22,472 nucleotides of DNA. Origin: Euprymna scolopes. Taxonomy: Eukaryota > Mollusca > Cephalopoda > Sepiida > Sepiolidae. The stretch covers positions 116,860,782 through 116,883,253 of the forward strand of contig CM044502.1 of assembly GCA_024364805.1 (NCBI GenBank). Direction: 5' to 3'. The translations under genes and the position numbers were made by a program. The notes under the pieces are model-generated. The model saw only the letters and a list, made by a program, of their open reading frames with translations. It was not told the DNA's origin and searched no databases. Below are positions 1 to 8,352 of this stretch, piece after piece (positions within the stretch are counted from its first letter, which is position 1; each line of letters starts with the position of its first letter).

Positions 1-58
1 GTGTGTGTGTGTGTGTGTGTGCGTGTGTGTGTATGTACATATATATATATAAATATAT
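1..58. repeat. (GT)n / (TA)n compound microsatellite
   Basis: A GT dinucleotide run passes into a TA run. It is cut by the left edge of the window, so its true length is unknown. Confidence 0.95.
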
Positions 59-88
59 AAACTAAAATAAAAAACCTAGATTTAAAAC

Positions 89-154
89 AGGTCAAGAAAC
101 TAGATATCCAGGCTAAATAGAGCACACACAAAGGAACAGGTCAACCTGAGGTCA
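89..154 (+). promoter_or_regulatory. Three AGGTCA half-sites, two as a DR5
   Basis: AGGTCA occurs at 89-94, 138-143 and 149-154. The last two are direct repeats separated by exactly five bases (ACCTG), the DR5 arrangement bound by retinoid-type nuclear receptors in animals. They lie about 105-170 bp upstream of a TATA-like box at 257 and a hammerhead fold at 293. The match is seen in the sequence; any receptor binding is inference. AGGTCA is short and two perfect hexamers could occur by chance. Confidence 0.35.
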
Positions 155-181
155 AATAGGCCTTTGTCCGGTAAGTGCATG

Positions 182-268
182 TTCATTGGCTGATAGGAAG
201 GGCTCGGTGGATACTAGAAAGCTGATTGACTAACTAAAATCTCAATAGAAGGTGCGTATATAAAAACG
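182..268 (+). promoter_or_regulatory. Putative retroelement core promoter (inverted CCAAT, TATA box)
   Basis: ATTGGCTG near 185 is an inverted CCAAT box and TATATAAAAAC at 257-267 is a good TATA box. A start site about 30 bp downstream would fall just before the hammerhead fold at 293-345. Penelope-like elements are known to carry hammerheads in their terminal repeats, so this may be a leftover promoter of one. No Penelope reading frame follows: downstream the sequence becomes AT-rich and then enters the composite repeat array. Confidence 0.4.
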
Positions 269-292
269 ACAGACAATCACAAAATTCGTGCA

Positions 293-345
293 TAAGCCTA
301 AAGAGTCCTAGAGTGGATGAAACGCGGAATATTCAGTGTAGCTTA
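293..345 (+). ncRNA. Type I hammerhead ribozyme motif, Penelope/retrozyme-like
   Basis: All parts of a type I hammerhead are present in order. Stem I is TAAGC (293-297) pairing perfectly with GCTTA (341-345). The core box CTAAAGA (298-304) matches CUGANGA except G5 is A. Stem II is GTCC (305-308) with GGAT (315-318), closing a six-base loop. The second core box GAAA (319-322) is intact. Stem III is ACGC (322-325) with GTGT (336-339), and its distal part GA/TC can pair further. The predicted cleavage triplet is GTA (338-340), an allowed NUH. Short stem III and size (53 nt) fit the hammerheads of Penelope-like elements and retrozymes. Substituting G5 normally abolishes or strongly reduces cleavage, so this copy is probably a decayed one. 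Confidence 0.72.
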
Positions 346-660
346 ATCGCCATATATATTTTATAACTTACTAACTAGCTCTACCTACGTATTGAGCACT
401 TTTTAAGTAAATACTTAAAGTTTACGCATAAATTTATACTTTCGTATATTAATTTTATGTGAGTAAATGAATTATATATATATACATACATATATATATA
501 TATGCATATACATCCGTATACTTATATGGATTAAATATATATACATGCTAGCAGTATAGTAAGCCTGTGCTAGGACCCTATGTACTGTTAATAACTTTAT
601 GTATATATTAAAACGTGTGCATATGTATGATAATGCTTTCTATATAATAGGCTTCCTTAA
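346..660. other. AT-rich stretch with TA microsatellites, no gene seen
   Basis: This stretch follows the hammerhead and contains TA-rich runs around 473-502 and 530-545. No reading frame, Pol III boxes or known repeat was recognised. It may be the decayed leader of the element that carried the hammerhead. Confidence 0.6.
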
Positions 661-1517
661 CTACCATAATGAAAATTACTAGAGACCGCAGAGGTAAAAT
701 TTTCTTTTATTAGACCCTGACTTTTACCACTTAACATTTTTGGATTTGGCCTCAAATAAAATTAAAATGTCTGGCCCATATCCAAGTAACCTATCTCTAA
801 ATTTTAACGTGTTTAGACCAAAAACAGGCGGAGGAGTTTGGTAGAGTCTGCAAAGGTCAACTCTTTCAACTTTGACCTCTTGGCGGCCAGATTTTCGCCC
901 AGAAACTGATTAAAACGCTTGCTGAACGTCTGAATACCCTTTATATAAAATTTCAAATGTTTAGACACAAAATTGGCTTAATAGTTTGCTAGAGACTGCA
1001 AACATACAATCTTTTGAATTTTGACTACTTGGAAGCCAAATTTTCAGAAAAAAAAAACGATTAAAAAGTTTTCCCTATGTCTGAATACACTTTATATAAG
1101 ACTTAAATGTTTAGATCAAGCATTGGCTAACTTATTTGTTAGAGACCGCAGAGATCATTTTATTTAACTTTTACTCCAAATATGACGCCTTAACATTTAT
1201 TGTTTTGAGTCCAAATCAAATTATTAAGTTGGATCCATGTCCAAGTAACCAATATCTTAAATTTCAAGTGTTTAGATCAAGAATTGGCGAAGGAGTTTGG
1301 TAGAGTTCTCAAGGGTCAAATCGTTGGACTTTGACCCCGTAACAGCCAACTTTCTGGCGGAAAAACGTTTGGAAAAGATTTTCCCGAATCTCAATACCCC
1401 TTGTGTCAAACCTCAAGTCTGTAGATCGAAAATTGACAGTTATTGGGTAGAAAAGTGTAAACAGACATACACACAGAAACATTTTCACTTATATATATAT
1501 ATATATATATATATATA
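660..1517. repeat. Alternating A/B subrepeat array (five units) ending in (TA)n
   Basis: Five related units are marked by a GAGACCGCA-like word at 682, 844, 992, 1142 and 1303, giving periods of 162, 148, 150 and 161 bp. Longer 'A' units (682, 1142) contain TTAACATTTNTTGTTTTG followed by a GATCCATGTCCAAG-like segment. Shorter 'B' units (844, 992, 1303) contain GCCAAATTTTC-like words and CTGAATACCCTTTATAT. The last unit runs into a CACA-rich linker and (TA)n at 1486-1517. The unit boundaries abut a SINE-like module at 1518, so this array appears to be the 3' part of a composite element whose left half is missing. Confidence 0.85.
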
Positions 1518-1964
1518 CTAGCATTCCAGCCCAGCGTTGCCCGGGTGTTTGGAGGTTTATGTTGAAAAAAAAAACAAAAAAAAACAAAACAAGTGGTAGT
1601 AGGAAGGAAGGCTCGAACCCGTACCGCGAAGGAGGAAAAGAATGGGACAAAACGTGACGTCTTTGCTGTTACGACCACCGCCAAACCGTAAGCGACGTAG
1701 GTTTTATATAGGCTAGACAATCGAAAGGAGAGGATGATTTTCGAAAATATCGGCGAAAAAAAGCAAACCACCCTGTAAAAAAGGTCCTAGTTGGAGGTGA
1801 AGTGGTTTTTAGCCAATTTTTCGATATTTTTCGTCTTAAAGGTCGAACTTAAAACCGACACTGGTCTTGTAAAAATCCGTCGCCTTTGTCGAAAGTTTAA
1901 GGCAGACATGCATACATACATACATACATACATACATACATACATACATACATACATTTATATA
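1518..1964 (-). mobile_element. SINE-like module, copy 1 (tRNA-related, minus strand)
   Basis: This is the first of four related copies. On the plus strand it starts with CTAGCATT next to (TA)n, followed by a GCGTTGCCCGGGTGTTTGG block and an A-rich tract. It ends in (CATA)n at 1911-1956 and TATATTGGTAACT. Read on the minus strand it carries a B-box-like GGGTTCGAGCC (complement of 1610-1620) and an A-box-like TGGCGGTGGTC (complement of 1673-1683). The box-to-box distance is about 20 bp longer than in a real tRNA, and no tRNA cloverleaf was found. A tRNA-derived SINE is the best reading; a short non-autonomous DNA element is an alternative. Confidence 0.55.
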
Positions 1965-2291
1965 TTGGTAACTCAAATTTTCGACCCAAACCGATTAAAA
2001 AACATACCCTATATCTGAATACCCTTTATCTAAAATTTCAGATGTTTAGACCAGGAATTGTCTGAGTAATTTGGTAGAGATCGAAGCGGTCATTTTTTTT
2101 TTAATTTTACCCCTAATATCATCTTTTAACATTTATTGTTTTGGGATCAAATCAAGTTATTAAGTTAGCTCCATGTCCAACAAACCTATACCTAAAAATT
2201 CAAGTGTTTAGACCAAGAATTGGCGGAGGAGTTTGAGAGGTCAAATTGTTGAACTTTGACCCTTTAACAGCCAAATTTCTTGCCGAAAACG
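1965..2291. repeat. B-A-B subrepeats downstream of SINE-like copy 1
   Basis: A partial B unit is followed by an A unit starting at 2077 and a B unit starting at 2235 that breaks off at GCCGAAAACG. The rest of this last B unit resumes at 3222 with AAACGACTTAC. An insertion therefore split a single pre-existing unit: joining the flanks at the shared AAACG restores the usual unit spacing. Confidence 0.8.
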
Positions 2292-2298
2292 TATAACG

Positions 2299-3222
2299 TG
2301 ATCGACTTGAGGGAGCGATTTGCTCCCAATTTGGGAGGTTAAGAACTCCCTGGGGACTGAGAAAGACCGGGTAAAAGATGATAAGATTGTTAAAAAAGAT
2401 GCTAAGATTGTTTAATTGGATCTCGGACGACAGCAGATATTAAGAATACTTGAATTAAAATATATAGATATATATATTGTGTTTTTGCTAAAGCCAGATA
2501 TATATTTTATTGTTTGAAAAGCAGATATATATTTTGTCGTTTGAAAAACAAATGAGAGGAAATGTCAGAATAAGGGATCATGACAGTCGTCTGGCCTGGA
2601 AAACCCGGCCCAGGTGTTCTGAGTTCTAGGCAATGGAAATTGACAAGCGGTGACACCTGGGGTCATGTGTACGGATGTGTACGGATGTCATTTTTGGTCC
2701 CAAATTTCACAACTCTAGACTTTGGCTGAACTGCACACACGCAATTTAGATCTGGAAATCCCCAGATACGTAGCTTAATCTGATTGGTTAGGTTGATTAT
2801 CTACCCCGACCCGCATCTTACTATGAAAAGCCAATGTCGCTCGAAATTAGCCAGATTGCGTGGAATCTCGAAATAATAACACCGCTCCCAACGCCTGACT
2901 ACATCTCCTCTCCACTTCGCCTTAGTGCCATGTACGAAGAAGAGAGATTTGTGAATTTAAAAATGTGCTAAGAGCTGCACGTGTAAATCTGTAAAAAGAT
3001 TGTAATTTTTGTGAAATAAATTTTTAGTAGAATAGAATTTTTATTGTTTGCCTTCCTTCTTTCTGGCATATGCGAGCTTCGCTTTTCGCTTCCAGGAGAA
3101 TTCGAGACAGAGACGTTCAGAATTTCATGTGCATGTCTCTCAGAGAACTAGACATCACGACCCACGGTTCTTGAAGACGATCGGATGTCAGTATCTTGAC
3201 CTTAGCGCGAGAGACGTTCACA
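2299..3222. mobile_element. Inserted element resembling a solo LTR fossil
   Basis: This block interrupts a subrepeat. It begins TGATCGACTTGA, ends GACGTTCACA, and has AACG on both sides (2295-2298 and 3223-3226), which is the TG...CA plus 4-bp target duplication expected of an LTR. An alternative boundary one step out uses AAACG at 2287-2291 and 3222-3226. An AATAAA signal sits near 3014. Two hairpins lie near the left end (GGGAGC/GCTCCC around 2311-2327 and GGGAG/CTCCC around 2333-2350). No coding sequence was recognised inside. Family (Gypsy-like) is a guess; another kind of insertion is possible. Confidence 0.5.
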
Positions 3223-3226
3223 AACG

Positions 3227-3356
3227 ACTTACAAAGATTTTTCCAGATCTCACTACTCTGTATATCAAATTTCGAGTCTGTAGACTGAAATTTGACAGAG
3301 TTATTACACACAAACAAACATAGACACACAGAGACACGTTCACTTTTATAGATATG
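3227..3356. repeat. Resumed B unit and CACA-rich linker
   Basis: This continues the B unit split by the insertion, with TTTTTCCAGATCTCA and GAGTCTGTAGACTGAAA. It ends in the ACACACAGAGACACGTTCACTT-type linker that, in every copy here, precedes a TA tract and the next CTAGCATT module. Confidence 0.8.
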
Positions 3357-3655
3357 CTAGCATTTCAGCCGGGCGTTGCCCGGGTGTTTGTAGGTGTATG
3401 CTGAGCAAAAAAAAAGTGGTCAGTTTTTTAACTTTGACCCCTATTATGAACCCTTAACATTTATTGTTTTGGGCTAAAATGAAGTGGAGACTACAGTCAA
3501 ATTTCTGGCCGAAAACCGATCAAAAAGTTTTTCCCAAATCTTAGTACCCTTTTCGAGTCTGTAGACTTAAAATTCACAAAGTTATTGCAGAGGGGAATGT
3601 ACACACACACAGACACACACATACACACAGACACGTTCACTTTTATATGTATATA
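3357..3655. mobile_element. Composite element copy 2, internally deleted
   Basis: It opens with CTAGCATTTCAGCC and the GCGTTGCCCGGGTGTTTG block of the SINE-like module (3357-3419). After the A-rich tract it jumps straight into an A unit (CTTAACATTTATTGTTTTGGG) fused to a B unit. The Pol III box-like part and the (CATA)n tail are missing. It ends in the same CACA-rich linker. The whole unit is about 300 bp against about 870 bp for copy 3. Confidence 0.75.
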
Positions 3656-4074
3656 CTAGCATTTAAGCCCGGCGTTGCTCAGGTGTTTGGATGTGTGTGT
3701 TGAACAAAAAAAAAGTAGTAGTAGGAAGGCAGGCTCGAACCCGTACCGCAAAGGAGAAAAAGAAAGGGAAATGAACCTGATGTCTATTCTGTTACGACCA
3801 CCGCCAAAAGGGAAGTGACGTAGGTTTTAATTAAGGCTAGACAATCGAAAGGAGAGGATGCCTTTCAAAAATATCGTCAAAAAAAGCGACCCACCCCCGG
3901 TAGGAAAGTGCCCAGTTTAAGGTGAAGATATTAATGTTTTTACAAATTTTTCGATATTTGTCATCTGAAATGTCGGACTAAAAACGATACTGATCTTCTG
4001 AAAATTCGTCTCCTCTGTTGAAAGTTTTAAGCAGACATGCAAACATACATACATACATTTATATATTGGTAACT
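3656..4074 (-). mobile_element. SINE-like module, copy 3 (most complete)
   Basis: It has the same layout as copy 1: CTAGCATTTAAGCCCGGCG at the left, an A-rich tract, then on the minus strand a B-box-like GGGTTCGAGCC (complement of 3731-3741) and an A-box-like TGGCGGTGGTC (complement of 3796-3806). The right end is ACATACATACAT then TATATTGGTAACT. The left GCCCGGCGTTGC core can fold with downstream CC-rich bases in some copies. Divergence from copy 1 is spread evenly, as expected for old copies. Confidence 0.55.
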
Positions 4075-4525
4075 AAAAATTTTAGATTAAAAAGCTTGCC
4101 CTATCTCTGAATACCTTTTATGTAAAATTTCAAATGTTTAGACCAGAAATTGTCTGAGTAATTTCGTAGAGACCGCAAAGGTCAATTTTTTTTTTAAATT
4201 TTGACCCCTATTATTACCCCTTAATGTTTACTATTTTGGGCCCAAAATCAAGGTAGTAAGTTAGATCCATGTCCAAGGAATCTATATCTAAAATTTCAAG
4301 TGTTGATGGCCAAGAATCGTCGGAGGAGTTTGGTAAAGGTCAAATCGTTGAACTTTGACCCAGTAACAGCCAAATTTCTGGCCGAAAACCAGTCACATTG
4401 ATTTTCCCAAATCTCAGTACCCTGTATATCAAATTTTGAGTCTGTAGACTGAAAATTGACAGAGTGTGTGTGTATGGAAATGTACACACACAGACACACA
4501 CACAGACACGTTTACATTTATAGAT
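4075..4525. repeat. B-A-B subrepeats closing composite copy 3
   Basis: A partial B unit, an A unit starting at 4169 and a B unit starting near 4333 are followed by a GT/CA linker (ACACACAGACAC) and a TA/GATA-rich end. With the SINE-like module at 3656, this makes the clearest complete composite element in the window, about 870 bp. Confidence 0.8.
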
Positions 4526-4959
4526 ATATAGATAAATAGATTCAAAAGGAAATACGTATACATAAATATATATGGAAACAATTTTGTGTTTACTGTAAAC
4601 TTTTTACGCAAATATTATGCAAGTATAAATCATGTAGAATATCTGCATGAATATAATTACACGTAATAGCTAACTAAAGATGATCATCCCATAAGAAAAC
4701 CGAAAAACTATTAGGGAATTAATTACAATGAATGTTTAAAAGAATATGCAAATTAGATAGATTTTTGCTAGTGAATCCAATTCTTCAACCCATATATCAG
4801 GATATTGTATTTCCTTTTTAAATAAAGAGAAAAGAGAATTTTTAATATGAATCTCAATACACACAAAGGAAAAACGAATTTATAAGAATATAGATAGATT
4901 ACGGTTAAATGTGTTTTCTTTTTATTGGCAGTCGATTTCGAAACATGTATTTTATTAAT
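4526..4959. other. AT-rich spacer, no gene seen
   Basis: AT-rich unique-looking sequence. Short frames on both strands have no recognisable motif. Confidence 0.6.
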
Positions 4960-5165
4960 CAATGCCTTCGTTCAGTCTCGAAAGACAAAGGATACCCCTG
5001 CAAGGAGAGCTGCAGTGGTTATTGTGAGGCAAGAGTTGCGCAATCCCAAACCACACCTTTGCGAAATCGGCACTGTTTGAGTTTAGGGAAAGGAGAAATC
5101 CATGACGATTAGAACAATGCCGAGATAAGCGGAGACAACATACAACACCTGGAAGTCCCAAATGC
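4960..5165. other. GC-richer patch of unknown nature
   Basis: Base composition is clearly less AT-rich than the flanks, with words such as GGAGAGCTGCAG and TGAGGCAAGAGTTGCGC. Short open frames run on both strands (4909-5112 plus, 4955-5161 minus) but I recognise no domain, splice arrangement or RNA fold. It is most likely a fragment of an interspersed repeat. A host exon is possible but unsupported. Confidence 0.35.
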
Positions 5166-5236
5166 TAACCCATTAAGTACTGACCATGTTCAATGTTGCT
5201 TAGTTTCGGTGTGTCAACGTGATTATGCCGCATATG

Positions 5237-5237
<1 letters not shown>

Positions 5238-5285
<48 letters not shown>
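5238..5285. repeat. (TA)n microsatellite
   Basis: Uninterrupted TA dinucleotide run. Confidence 0.95.
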
Positions 5286-5286
<1 letters not shown>

Positions 5287-5689
5287 TGTGAGCGTGTAAA
5301 AGTATTTCTTTACATTGTAACGGTTGATGCTTTCACAGACAAATGACATATTTCTAATCAGATTAATCGCGATAATTTAGTTTTGGAGAATGCGAAAGGT
5401 TAACTCCTCCCATCCATTCTATCACAATTACAAAATTCAATGAAAATAACATGCCATTTTTCCATAACATAATTTGGAATTCTATGAGGACATTCACTTC
5501 CAGACGAAGTAAAACATTTGAAGCTTTCTATAGAAGATATAAAAATGTTTTTACGGTAAACAACAACGCTAAAAAGGTTCTTTTACTTTTAATAACATTG
5601 AGGATAGCAGAGTATAGTAAATCTGTTGGCAAAAAACAAGCGAATTAAAACTTACTAAAGCAATTATATTTTGTCAGAGTTATTAAGTC
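5286..5689. other. AT-rich spacer, no supported gene
   Basis: A 65-residue frame at 5451-5648 (+) is basic and lacks any motif I recognise. It lies just upstream of the Gypsy-like fossil and could be part of it, but that cannot be shown from the sequence alone. Confidence 0.5.
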
Positions 5690-6700
5690 CAAACACAACT
5701 TTATTTCAGAAAGGATGGAAGTGTTTGTAACAATTGTGAAAAATTTGGCCACAAGGCGGTGTACTGTAGAAACAAATAAACAATAGAAACAGAATACGTC
5801 AAAGTCAACATTCGAAATTAAATCGTTAATCTGCAACTAGATTCGACTTTGGTTCTCTCGCTCATTAATCTTCACATATAGTGAAAATAAAATAACAAGG
5901 ATGCAACATAGAGACAAACAGCCCATGCTACAACAGGTTTGAAGGTGAATTAATGCTACCTGTAACATTGAATGCATTCACAAAACAGTTAGAGTTTTAA
6001 TCCATAGACATTTGGAAAATCTTTTCGGTACTGATTGGATAGACCGGTTTTATTTGTGAGATCATCCAAATAATATTTTTTCTAGGACGTTGAAAATATA
6101 TCAGTTTCTTAAATAAATTAATTAAAAAGTAAATTTATCTGAAGTTTTCTCGACAGGGTTAAGAAAATGTACTAAAGCAACAGCTAGATTTGAGCTAAAA
6201 GAAAACGTTTAGTCCGTATTCAAAAAGGAAGAGAAACATTCAGTTAAAAAAATAATGAAATATTTGACCGGCCGAAAAATGTATACTGTTTTACGTAAAT
6301 GAGAGGCCCCATTATGTATGTAAAGTAAAAGTCCAACCAAATTTACGTCTGTGGGGATGTTTCTACATGCGCTAACGTGGCTCCAAAGGATTATCACTAT
6401 CCACGTCCCACACCGGAGGAGGCATTTAATAAACTGAATTGTGGTGTCATTTTTTTCCAACGTAGACTTAACCGATACTTATCTTCAGAACTCCGTGTAG
6501 GAGTGCGCAAAACTCCTATATATCAATACTCACAGGGGAGTATGTAAATTTGATAGGTTAAAAGCCTGGACTTCACATGTGCCTACCATGGTGATATTGT
6601 AATAGCTAGCAAATTAAATCAGGCAACATCGCAAACAGATATACGAAGATTTTTAAGAGAATACATACTAAGAAGATGGCAGATAATTAGCAATATACAC
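5690..6700 (+). mobile_element. Ty3/Gypsy-like retrotransposon fossil (zinc knuckle and pol remnants)
   Basis: A zinc-knuckle of the CX2CX4HX4C type is encoded at 5726-5767, as in gag nucleocapsid regions. Further downstream are traces of an aspartic-protease-like region (around 5930-6060) and of reverse transcriptase (around 6120-6530), in the order expected for a gag-pol element. The element is heavily decayed, with many breaks, and no terminal repeats were found at its ends. Family assignment rests on motif order and on resemblance to Gypsy pol; other LTR families remain possible. It looks old. Confidence 0.55.
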
Positions 6701-8352
6701 GCATAAGAGACATATTAACGAATTAAATTAAGTATGAAATGGATCCTATCATCATTCAGAATGAAATGGAAGAACCGATCCAGATCATCTACGCGACGTT
6801 TGACCTCGATTTCTCCATAACATACAGAGGATGACGAGGAAAAGGAATTTAAGCCCTTAACAGTATATAAGTGAGATGTTTCATGATATTTTTCATATCA
6901 AAATGTTCACAGATGTCCTGTAATTTTTGTGGCAATGTGTGATTATATAATAGAATTATAATGAAAATTAATGTTAACCACATACGAAAACTGAACTACA
7001 TATGCCTATTAATTAAGCATTTATAACCCAAGCTACTATTACATTTTCATTCAATTTATGACCTTGAATTTATTGTTGTTGAATGATAACAGCATGATCT
7101 AACCACGATATTCCATTTACTATATTATTTCTTAGTAATGTCTAATATATTTCCTCAAATAATCATAAATAATATTTTCCTCTGTAGGGACTCTTACTAA
7201 ACTGATGCATATAAGCTGACACAGGGTGGCCGTATGTGGATGGATATTTACAGGTTCTCATGACATCTTGCTTGAATGTACTATTCTATCTCCTCTGTGA
7301 TCATTCGATCAGTAATTTGGCTCAGTTAGGATAAAATCTAAGTAAAAAATACCCCTAATGTCCACGTCTATTGGAGAGCGTTTCAATAACCCAAAAGTTG
7401 ATTAGAATGCTTTCACAGATTTCATCTGTAGAAATTCTTCTACATTTCATCTCAGGAACAAATGTGTTCAATGTTTTGTTTTTTTAAATGTATATACGAG
7501 GCATTGATCCTTAGTATTTAAAAAAAATAATACAAAGATCAAATAGACATTCTTAGAAGACTCCGAATTGTCGCGCCTCCTTTGCTAACAGAATAATTAT
7601 TTCAATTACTTTCAAAGAAACCAAACCTCTTTAAAACTGACCGCATATTCTTTTAAATCAAATGTTGGGGAGTAGAGACTTACACTACCACCAATAGTTT
7701 TCTAATAAAAAATGAGTTTACTTTTTCTGTCAACCAATTTGTATCAAATTTTACAGAAATTATGGAAAATTATTATAACATTATTTTATTGTTTTACATA
7801 TTGTTGCGCACCGTTTTTACAATATTTAGCGTTTATTTTTAAATTTTAGTGTGGTTAGAAAAATAGCTTTTTCACTTCTTAACAAGAATAGGAAGTTTAA
7901 AATAACTAAATGAGATAAAACAATAAACTATAATAAAGGAAACCGCTAAAAATAATACTCTTACTTAATGACAAGAAAAATATGTATTCAAGTGTATAAG
8001 ATAAAAAATATTTCTAAAGACCCTTCCCCGGGGGGATTACCAGATGCTGAAATATTCAACATTGTCATCAACATCGATTTGAGGAATATTAGTGGAAAAC
8101 TCCGTATAAAATCTTCAATAACTAAGCAAATTGTCAATAACTGAGCAAATCGATCTTCACAGTAGCTGAGCTTCCCGAGGCAGTAAAATTAATACGAAAT
8201 CTATTTCTTCAAGCAATCGTTCTGCTGTAAGTTTTACATGCAAAGCATTTTTTTTACATTAAGACACAAGAATTGTAGAATAAAATGAGCAAAGAAATGT
8301 ATAAGAAGGTATGGGAGTAAGGTTACTTTCTCTGATGAGACTCGGGCCACTT
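6701..8352. other. AT-rich region, nothing recognised
   Basis: About 1.6 kb of AT-rich sequence without long frames, tandem repeats, Pol III boxes or inverted repeats that I could find. Parts may be more decayed Gypsy sequence, but I see no motif to support that. Confidence 0.55.

Noticed and set aside
660-1517. Regular repeats considered as a CRISPR array
   Set aside because: Units of about 150 bp are repeated along their entire length, with no unique spacers, in a eukaryotic setting.
1297-2018. Short frames ending in Ile-Tyr or His-Thr repeats
   Set aside because: They are translations of (TA)n and (CATA)n microsatellites and subrepeats, not genes.
3048-3323. 91-residue plus-strand frame across the right end of the inserted element
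   Set aside because: It spans the insertion boundary into a subrepeat and has no domain.
8325-8350. CTGATGAGACTC as a hammerhead core
   Set aside because: There is no GAAA box at a suitable distance and no stem II or III.
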